A stretch of DNA of 8,804 nt, from assembly GCA_022614735.1 (NCBI GenBank), contig JAKEHZ010000101.1, forward strand, positions 1 through 8,804. Reading direction: 5' to 3'. The position numbers and the translations under genes were made by a program. Shown in pieces: positions 1 through 5,117 of this stretch. The DNA is from Acidobacteriota bacterium. GTDB taxonomy: Bacteria; Acidobacteriota; Blastocatellia; RBC074. Each line of letters begins with the position of its first letter. Position 1 is the first letter of the stretch. Under the pieces are notes generated by a model. That model had not been told where the DNA came from. It did not search any database and saw nothing but the letters and a program-made list of their open reading frames with translations.

Positions 1-2
1 GA

Positions 3-21
3 GGACGCGGGCGCACCACTT
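3..21. repeat. Left copy of a 19-nt inverted repeat shared with 8684-8702
   Basis: GGACGCGGGCGCACCACTT is the exact reverse complement of positions 8684-8702. It lies between the window edge and the stop codon of the dehydratase gene, in non-coding DNA. Because the window begins here, the full element may extend further left. The surrounding right-hand copy contains palindromes, so this is probably one end of a dispersed intergenic repeat rather than a dedicated terminal repeat. The match is directly visible; the repeat-family interpretation is inference. Confidence 0.75.
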
Positions 22-35
22 GTTGCGTTCAATTT

Positions 36-1016
36 TCAAAGACTATCAAACAGCCAGCGGTGCACCTGTTCCTCGGTCATATTCCCGCCACAGAGGATGG
101 TGGCTATTAGCTTTTCGGCAAATCGTTCGCGATAGGTAATCGCAGCAGCAACACCAGGAGCGCCGGCAGGCTCGATGACAAGACCGAGTTCACGAAACAG
201 CATACGCATCGCTTCCAGAATCATCTGGTCATCAACCAGAAGGATGTCGTCGACAACAAATCGCATGTCATCCAGTGCTTCTTCAATAGGAATCCGTACG
301 GCGAGGCCATCGGCAATTGTGTTGATTGTCTCAGTTGCAATCACTCGACCTGCGCGCCATGAGCGTTCCATTGCCGGAGCGCCTCGAGCACAGACGCCGA
401 TAACGCGGGTCTGCGGGGAGACTGCCTTCAACCATCGCCCAACGCCTGCGAGGAGAGCGCCATTTCCCAGAGGAATCAGCACGGCATCAAACGGTTTTGG
501 CCAGCGGGAGAGCTCAAGCCCGATCGTTCCGGCGCCCTCCGCAATCGACACATCACGACCATCTTCGACAAATCGCGCCCCGCTCTTTTCCGCGTAATCT
601 CGCGCGGCCTGTTTAGCCTCATCGAAATCGTATCCTTCGGTCATCACTTGAGCACCGAGCCTCCTCATCCGTTCGACCTTTAGCGGATTAGCTGTCTCGG
701 CCGCAAAGACAGTGAGTTTCAATCCGTGCTTTGCCGTCGCATAAGCCAGGCCTTGACCGAAGTTACCAGCGGATGCGCAGACCAGCCAATCAGCGTTCTT
801 TTCCAGCTTATGAACGAAATAGTCCGCCCCACGACCTTTGAATGATCGAATCGGATTGAGCGTTTCGACCTTGTGGACAAGCTCGAACCCCAACTGGTCG
901 TTAAGTGGATCGCTCGAAAACTGCGGACTGCACGTAAAGACCGGATCAATGATTCTCGACGCTTCCTCGATATTGCAGAGCGAGAGTCTAAGAGTAGCTT
1001 CTTTTCGAGTGTTCAC
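36..1016 (-). CDS. PLP-dependent threonine/serine dehydratase-like enzyme
   Basis: This is a 326-residue fold-type II pyridoxal-phosphate enzyme (tryptophan synthase beta superfamily), probably deaminating threonine or serine to a 2-oxo acid in the cytoplasm. Visible signatures are SFKGRGA around the Schiff-base Lys60, the loop ASAGNFGQGLA (81-91), GNGALLAG (184-191) at the position of the phosphate-binding glycine loop, EPAGA (282-286) and CGGN (309-312), which replaces the usual SGGN near the PLP pyridine nitrogen. There is no C-terminal ACT regulatory domain, so it resembles short catabolic dehydratases or serine racemase rather than biosynthetic IlvA. The start is GTG at 1014-1016, preceded by AGAGGTG (1021-1027) at good spacing. 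It follows the HlyD gene by 49 nt, with a 14-bp stem-loop in the gap. The substrate cannot be fixed from sequence; diaminopropionate lyase-like or racemase activity is possible. Confidence 0.9.
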   Translation of the reverse strand: MNTRKEATLRLSLCNIEEASRIIDPVFTCSPQFSSDPLNDQLGFELVHKVETLNPIRSFKGRGADYFVHKLEKNADWLVCASAGNFGQGLAYATAKHGLKLTVFAAETANPLKVERMRRLGAQVMTEGYDFDEAKQAARDYAEKSGARFVEDGRDVSIAEGAGTIGLELSRWPKPFDAVLIPLGNGALLAGVGRWLKAVSPQTRVIGVCARGAPAMERSWRAGRVIATETINTIADGLAVRIPIEEALDDMRFVVDDILLVDDQMILEAMRMLFRELGLVIEPAGAPGVAAAITYRERFAEKLIATILCGGNMTEEQVHRWLFDSL

Positions 1017-1029
1017 GTAGCACCTCTAC

Positions 1030-1061
1030 AACTACTGGGAGCGTTTGCGCTCCCAGTAGTT
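1030..1061 (-). terminator. Perfect 14-bp stem-loop between the HlyD and dehydratase genes
   Basis: Positions 1030-1043 pair perfectly with 1048-1061 around a TTTG loop. The hairpin begins 4 nt after the HlyD stop codon (1066-1068) and ends 2 nt before the Shine-Dalgarno sequence of the dehydratase gene. No T run follows in either direction, so it is not a canonical intrinsic terminator. It could be a partial or Rho-assisted terminator, an RNA-processing or stability element that sets different levels for the two genes, or a control on dehydratase translation. The hairpin is certain; the function is inferred. Confidence 0.45.
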
Positions 1062-1065
1062 CACT

Positions 1066-2265
1066 CTACTGCAAGATAACTTTTTGTCCTTCACTCAAGC
1101 CTTCAAGCACCTCAGTCCGTGTTCCATTGCTAATGCCGGCCTTGATAGCTCGCTTCTCGCGCCCTTTCGGCCCTCCCGGCTCAGGTAGTTCAACACTGGC
1201 ATGACGTTGTGTGTCATAGATAACGGCGCTCTCGGGAACGAGCAGAACGCCCTTATGTTCTTCAAGCACGATCTCGGCGTTTGCCGTCATATTCGCGCGC
1301 AATTCACCTCCCGGGTTATTGATTGAGACTTTGACCTCAAACGTCACAACGTTGTCCTTATCAACACCGAGTGGTGAAATTTGCGTGACTTTGCCTTCGA
1401 AAGTTTTATCTTTGAATGTCTCGACTTTGATGCGGGAAGGTTGACCAAACTTCACAACGCCGATGTCGGCTTCGTCGACTTTGCCCCGAACGTAGACCTG
1501 GCTGATGTCGCCAAGCACCATGACCAGAGTTGCTGCTGCACCCATATTCAAGATCGAGGAGACGGGGCTGCCGATCTCGACATCTCGTGATAACACCATC
1601 CCGTGAATCGGAGAGCGAATTGTCGCGTAATTCAACTCTTCCTCGGCGCGATCTACAGCTGCCTGGGCCTGTGCAACTTCAGCTTTGGCCTGTGCAACTT
1701 TTGCCTCACTGACGGAGAGCTGGGCGCGGGCGATGTTCTGACGGTTGAGCGCCTGTTCGTAGGCGCTGCGTGTATCATCGTAAGATTGTTGCGGCAGGAC
1801 GCCTTCTTTTAGCAGTTTTTCAGATCGCTCGAAGTTGCGTTTGGTGAAGGGAACGTCAGGACCTTCGGCCTCAACCTTGTTCTTCTCGAGCATTGCGATA
1901 GCGGCCGTTAAGTTTGATTCTGCGCCCATCAAGGCAGCTTTTGCTTCGCGTACGCGCGCGGCCAGATTTTCCTTGTCGAGTTCTGCGAGGATGTGCCCCG
2001 GCTGAACGACATCGCCGACCTGGACCTTGAGTTCCTTGATAATGCCGTTGGCTTTCGATTTGATCTCGACTTTGGCAATAGGTTCGATGCGGCCCGTTGC
2101 GACGACTGAACGCGTGATGTTCCCCCGTTCGACAGTTGCCAGGCGTGAAGCGTCAATATCGTTCTTTGGTCGTGACATCACGACGAAGCCCGCTATCCCC
2201 GCGCCAGTCAGAATGACGAGGGCACCAAGGACTACCCAGAGTCTGCGAGATTTCTTGTTAGCCAT
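1066..2265 (-). CDS. HlyD/MacA-family periplasmic adaptor (membrane fusion protein)
   Basis: This 399-residue protein is a membrane fusion subunit of the kind that links an inner-membrane ABC or RND exporter to an outer-membrane channel. It has a positively charged N-terminus (KKSRR), one transmembrane anchor at about 9-30, a first lipoyl half-motif around 60-100 (VEIKSKANGIIKELKVQVGD), an Ala/Gln/Glu-rich coiled-coil hairpin at about 101-212, and the second lipoyl half with the family motif YATIRSPIHGMVLSRDVEIG (213-232). Beta-barrel and membrane-proximal domains fill the rest. The coiled coil holds a heptad duplication (VAQAKAE/VAQAQAA). ATG is preceded by GAGGGAG at 5-nt spacing. MacA-type genes are normally followed by a MacB-like permease/ATPase; here the next gene is a dehydratase, so the transporter partner must lie elsewhere. 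Substrate unknown. Confidence 0.92.
   Translation of the reverse strand: MANKKSRRLWVVLGALVILTGAGIAGFVVMSRPKNDIDASRLATVERGNITRSVVATGRIEPIAKVEIKSKANGIIKELKVQVGDVVQPGHILAELDKENLAARVREAKAALMGAESNLTAAIAMLEKNKVEAEGPDVPFTKRNFERSEKLLKEGVLPQQSYDDTRSAYEQALNRQNIARAQLSVSEAKVAQAKAEVAQAQAAVDRAEEELNYATIRSPIHGMVLSRDVEIGSPVSSILNMGAAATLVMVLGDISQVYVRGKVDEADIGVVKFGQPSRIKVETFKDKTFEGKVTQISPLGVDKDNVVTFEVKVSINNPGGELRANMTANAEIVLEEHKGVLLVPESAVIYDTQRHASVELPEPGGPKGREKRAIKAGISNGTRTEVLEGLSEGQKVILQ
1666..1700 (-). repeat. 21-bp-period direct repeat inside the HlyD coiled coil
   Basis: The 14-mer GGCCTGTGCAACTT occurs at 1666-1679 and again at 1687-1700, exactly 21 bp apart. Twenty-one bases are seven codons, one coiled-coil heptad, and the encoded units are VAQAKAE and VAQAQAA. 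This suggests that the helical hairpin was lengthened by a heptad duplication without breaking the register. Confidence 0.7.
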
Positions 2266-2489
2266 CTTTTCTCCCTCTTCTTGTTGCGCTTTTATCCGGA
2301 TTTTTTGATTTCTCGGCCTTCAATACGGTAGTTTGGAAACGACAGTTCCGAAAAAGATCAGAACATCTGTTATTGTGATGAGAGATGAAGACACAAATCC
2401 CCCCAACGCTCGATTGGAAGCAGGAAGGCCGTTCATAGGTTTATTACGGATAGTTAGTGGTTTGAGAGTGCAGATGGTTTCAAAAAAAG
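2266..2489. other. Non-coding leader upstream of the HlyD gene
   Basis: Together with the fold-back repeat beyond it, this is part of a 448-nt gene-free gap. The Shine-Dalgarno sequence of the HlyD gene lies at 2271-2276. Two roughly 60-codon reading frames cross the stretch on opposite strands. Both start with TTG, lack a convincing ribosome site and show no recognisable domain, so I do not call them genes. I could not identify a convincing -35/-10 pair for the HlyD gene, although a promoter is expected here if the repeat next door terminates upstream transcription. A run of seven A (2482-2488) reads as T7 on the minus strand and adjoins the fold-back repeat. Confidence 0.5.
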
Positions 2490-2701
2490 AGGGAAAACGG
2501 AACAAACGGAAATAACCTTAGTGGGTGAGTTTCATTCATGCTTCGCAATAACCAAAGTCCAAGAGAGAACGCGAAACACGCGAAATAAGCGAACCACGCG
2601 AAATTTCTGGGCTTTTTCGCGTTCTCTCTTGGACTTTGGTTATTGCGAAGCATGAATGAAACTCACCCACTAAGGTTATTTCCGCTTTTTCCGTTTTCTC
2701 T
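2490..2701. repeat. Large fold-back inverted repeat (70-bp perfect arms), possible giant terminator
   Basis: Arms 2507-2576 and 2615-2684 are perfect reverse complements over 70 bp, separated by a 38-nt spacer. Pairing continues outward, 2490-2506 with 2685-2701, with three mismatches in 17, giving about 87-nt arms. On the minus strand the structure starts about a dozen bases after the stop codon of the esterase gene and is followed at once by TTTTTTT (2488 down to 2482), so it is laid out like an oversized intrinsic terminator. On the plus strand it is followed by a long pyrimidine tract (2685-2714). It has no coding capacity and no obvious target-site duplication. It could be a MITE-like fold-back element, a bidirectional terminator or the template of a long hairpin RNA. 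The structure is seen directly; the role is inferred. Confidence 0.85.
2569..2604. repeat. Four tandem 9-bp GCGAAA-type repeats at the tip of the fold-back
   Basis: The units ACGCGAAAC, ACGCGAAAT, AAGCGAACC and ACGCGAAAT lie end to end with an exact 9-bp period. The first unit belongs to the left arm of the fold-back and pairs with TTTCGCGTT on the right; the other three fill the spacer. Expansion or contraction of these units would change only loop length. Whether they bind a protein is unknown. Confidence 0.7.
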
Positions 2702-2713
2702 TCTTCCTTCCTT

Positions 2714-3760
2714 TCAGCTGCCTACCAAATGACGGTCCATCCATTCAAGCACCAGCCTTCGCATCTCAGGTGTCTCTTCGTGGCCGCAATCGAAAAGCTC
2801 AATTCGGCAATCATCCGCTTTGCCGAATTTTTGATAGAGCGGCGTCAAGTGGTCGCGGACGCGCTCGACACCGGCGGGTGGTGTAAGCGGATCTTTTCTT
2901 CCGTTCAGGCTGAGGTGTGGCCGCGGGACGATCAATTCGTTGATTTGATGAGTTTGAAAATGATTGAGCAGCCGGGGCACGTAGTAATAAATTCCATGAC
3001 CTCTCAGGTTGTTAATCTTGATCAACTCTTCAAAATCCGTCAGGCAACAGAGGTCGATGCAGAGCTTGATGCGCGGATCGAGTGCTGCAAGCCACCACGC
3101 TTTTGTCGAGCCCATCGACAGGCCGAAAGCGCCAATGCGTTTCGGATCAACCTCCGTACGGCTGATGAGGTAATCAACCGCGCGGTGTTCATCGAACATC
3201 ATCATTCCAAAGAGCACCTGGCCATACCAGAGCATTTGTTTGAATGTGTCCTCTTCGCCGGTTCTGCCTACTTGATTGTGTTGGCGGGCGCCAAAACACC
3301 AGCTATCAATCGCCAGAGTGACAATGCCTTTTTCAGCGACGACGGGCGCATAAGAGGGTAATACCTTTTGGCCTTGTAATAACTCTTTTTTGCCGGTCGG
3401 GTAAGTCCCACCGTGCCAGTGAATATAGAGCAAGCCCGGCGCAGGCTTTTGTCGTTTTTCGGGAATGAGAAGTAAGGCGGGCACGGGCTCGATACCGTTC
3501 AGATCGAGTTCGAGATGCTCCAACGTGTAACCATTACCTTTCTCCGTTGTGATCAGTTTTGCCGGTTTCGGACGGTGTTTGAGGGGCAAGTCACCGAGAA
3601 GGCTCCATAGTTCACGCCTACGCCTTTGCTGGTAAGCGGTGAAGTCGCTCTTTGTTTTTGGCGATTGTGTGGTAGTCATAGATGAGAGGCTCGGACCGAC
3701 GGCGACTGTCGAAGCAGTCTGCTTGAGAAAATCACGACGATGAAGAAGCGAATGAGACAC
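2714..3760 (-). CDS. Tat-exported alpha/beta hydrolase (dienelactone hydrolase/acetylxylan esterase-like)
   Basis: This 348-residue serine hydrolase starts with a twin-arginine signal, RRDFLK at 8-13, followed by a short moderately hydrophobic stretch, so it is probably exported folded. The alpha/beta-hydrolase core shows HWHGG (114-118) in the oxyanion-hole region, the nucleophile elbow GLSMG (213-217, Ser215), a probable acid in GRKD (Asp290) and the catalytic His in CGHEE (His327). This order fits the dienelactone hydrolase/acetylxylan esterase/prolyl oligopeptidase superfamily. The substrate, perhaps an ester on a polysaccharide or xenobiotic, cannot be told from sequence. The start is GTG at 3758-3760 with a near-perfect ribosome site. 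The gene lies 48 nt after the 120-residue gene, likely in the same transcript, and is followed by the fold-back repeat. Confidence 0.88.
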   Translation of the reverse strand: MSHSLLHRRDFLKQTASTVAVGPSLSSMTTTQSPKTKSDFTAYQQRRRRELWSLLGDLPLKHRPKPAKLITTEKGNGYTLEHLELDLNGIEPVPALLLIPEKRQKPAPGLLYIHWHGGTYPTGKKELLQGQKVLPSYAPVVAEKGIVTLAIDSWCFGARQHNQVGRTGEEDTFKQMLWYGQVLFGMMMFDEHRAVDYLISRTEVDPKRIGAFGLSMGSTKAWWLAALDPRIKLCIDLCCLTDFEELIKINNLRGHGIYYYVPRLLNHFQTHQINELIVPRPHLSLNGRKDPLTPPAGVERVRDHLTPLYQKFGKADDCRIELFDCGHEETPEMRRLVLEWMDRHLVGS

Positions 3761-3768
3761 GATGGAAT

Positions 3769-3776
3769 ACCTCCTT
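3769..3776 (-). promoter_or_regulatory. Strong ribosome binding site fixing the GTG start of the esterase
   Basis: The minus strand reads AAGGAGGT, a near-complete anti-16S match, 8 nt before GTG (3758-3760). It is the strongest Shine-Dalgarno sequence in the window and supports the GTG as the real start, which also places the twin-arginine motif at residues 8-9 where a Tat signal requires it. Confidence 0.85.
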
Positions 3777-3808
3777 CGCGGGTTGAGATATTTTTGTGGA
3801 ACGCACCC

Positions 3809-4171
3809 TTACAACTCGCGGTCACCGATGTTGATCTTAAACCCCGGCGCAAGGGGCAGACAGCTCAAGACGTGCAGACGAGCGATACGGGTGCGTGACT
3901 GGTCCGTATGCCACAACCTGACCCAGAATGATCGCGTCGCGCCGTTGACGACAAAGAGCGAATCACTCTGAACGATAGGTGCGGGGTTGACTGTTCCGCC
4001 CGCCCGCAGAGTAGCGAGAAGTTCCCCCAGATGCGGGCGAAATTCCTCACGTTCTATGCTCGCGTCTTGATCATCAATTTCTGCGGGTGGCAGATCGACT
4101 GGCGAGGCGGATTCGAGCAAGAGCCGCGCGGCGGCAACTGATGATTCTTCACGTTTCTTGTGAATGGCCAT
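3809..4171 (-). CDS. Hypothetical 120-residue protein, coupled to the serine hydrolase
   Basis: I do not recognise this protein. It has a basic N-terminus (HKKREES), an Ala/Leu-rich helical segment (about 11-21), an acidic Pro-rich stretch (24-43) and a more hydrophobic C-terminal half (about 60-120) with a WVRLWH segment at 83-88. There is no signal peptide or transmembrane helix, so it should be cytoplasmic. The case for a real gene is its ATG 2 nt after the stop codon of the serine hydrolase, with GAGGT overlapping that stop, which is a classic translational-coupling arrangement, and the 48-nt gap to the esterase gene downstream. With the exported hydrolase upstream, a regulatory or accessory role is possible, but nothing in the sequence proves it. 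A chance open frame cannot be fully excluded. Confidence 0.65.
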   Translation of the reverse strand: MAIHKKREESSVAAARLLLESASPVDLPPAEIDDQDASIEREEFRPHLGELLATLRAGGTVNPAPIVQSDSLFVVNGATRSFWVRLWHTDQSRTRIARLHVLSCLPLAPGFKINIGDREL

Positions 4172-4173
4172 AA

Positions 4174-5100
4174 TTACCTCGGTTTGTTCTGCAAGAGCTC
4201 AAGCGGCACGCGCGCTCCGTATTTGGTCGATCGCGCGAGTTTCACACAGTAATCGTAGGCGAGCTTTGAAACATTCGCAATCGCATTATCCGCTCCATCG
4301 CCGTTGTAGTTGGTCATCACTGCAATCGCATAAGGACGATTCGGCACGAAGACTATTCCCCAATCGCAGGCAACACCCTCAATCGCACCGGGCTTGTTGG
4401 CGATTTCAACATTTGCGGGAAGCAACCTCGGAAGCGGGCTGTTTTTCCGCAACTTAAGAATTTTGAGGACATCTTCGCTCAGCTGTTTGCTGATGACCTC
4501 TCCGCGATAAAACCTCTCCATCAAGAGCATCGCCTCGCGCGGTGTGGCTGTATTTTCATCCCCACGAGCTGACGCCGCCTGATCGATCATCTTCCTCCGC
4601 AAACGAATCTGTTTCAGTCCAAGTTGATCGAGCGTGCTATTGACGTTCGCCATTCCGACCTGATCGATCAACATATTGGTTGCCGTGTTATCACTCAGCA
4701 CGATCATCAGCACAGCCAGATCGTTCAAACTCAACTGCGAAGCCAGATCGCTGAAATGCTGGATCACACCGCTGCCGCTGACTTTGTCTTTGCGTTCGAT
4801 CCGGCGTTGGTCGGTCAGTTTGAATTTACCTTCGGCGGCCTGTTTGTGAAGTTCGATGAGCACTGGAATCTTGATTGAGCTTCCGGTGGGAAAGGTCATT
4901 TGGCTGTTGATTGAAATCTCCTCGCCAGTCGTCAGGTCTTTGATCGCGACACCCATTACGCCGTCGAGGTTGCCGGCGACTTTTTCAATCTCGGTGATGA
5001 GTTTCCGCTTTAGAATTGAAAGATTGTCATCTTGCGCATAAAGTGCATGAGAAATCAGCAAAAGACCAAAGAGCAAGAATAGAAGGCGGGGAAGTTTCAT
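4174..5100 (-). CDS. Secreted class A beta-lactamase-related serine hydrolase lacking Glu166
   Basis: This 308-residue protein has a Sec signal peptide (h-region 5-19, probable cleavage after ALYA at 22). It carries the penicillin-recognising serine-hydrolase fold: the SxxK tetrad SSIK (Ser74, Lys77), SDN (136-138) and a KTG-box equivalent, NKPG (235-238), where Pro replaces Thr. In the omega loop, the segment LRRKM...DENTATP (167-187) aligns with LDRWE...ERDTTMP of TEM-type enzymes, which puts Met171 where the deacylating Glu166 should be. The SxxK/SDN pair predicts acylation, but fast beta-lactam hydrolysis is unlikely. It may be a low-activity lactamase, a DD-peptidase-like enzyme or an esterase, acting in the periplasm. 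It starts 17 nt after the Asp-box gene, and its ribosome site AGGAG (5109-5113) lies in a short inverted repeat. Confidence 0.88.
   Translation of the reverse strand: MKLPRLLFLLFGLLLISHALYAQDDNLSILKRKLITEIEKVAGNLDGVMGVAIKDLTTGEEISINSQMTFPTGSSIKIPVLIELHKQAAEGKFKLTDQRRIERKDKVSGSGVIQHFSDLASQLSLNDLAVLMIVLSDNTATNMLIDQVGMANVNSTLDQLGLKQIRLRRKMIDQAASARGDENTATPREAMLLMERFYRGEVISKQLSEDVLKILKLRKNSPLPRLLPANVEIANKPGAIEGVACDWGIVFVPNRPYAIAVMTNYNGDGADNAIANVSKLAYDYCVKLARSTKYGARVPLELLQNKPR
4176..4180 (-). promoter_or_regulatory. Ribosome site overlapping the upstream stop codon (coupling)
   Basis: On the minus strand GAGGT overlaps the TAA stop (4174-4176) of the serine hydrolase, with the next ATG at 4169-4171. 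A ribosome terminating on the first gene would sit on this site, so translation of the 120-residue protein probably depends on the upstream gene. Confidence 0.65.
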
Positions 5101-5117
5101 CTCACAGGCTCCTGTGC

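Noticed and set aside
2320..2515. Opposed reading frames of about 60 codons in the gap upstream of the HlyD gene
   Set aside because: Both begin with TTG without a credible ribosome site, show no domain or signal, overlap each other on opposite strands and run to or start at the fold-back repeat.
2569..2604. GCGAAA tandem units as a CRISPR array
   Set aside because: The units are 9 bp and contiguous, with no spacers of 25-40 bp and no cas gene nearby.
2729..3361. 210-codon plus-strand reading frame opposite the esterase gene
   Set aside because: It is antisense to a gene with a full catalytic triad and a strong ribosome site, and its product looks like no protein family. It is a shadow of codon bias.
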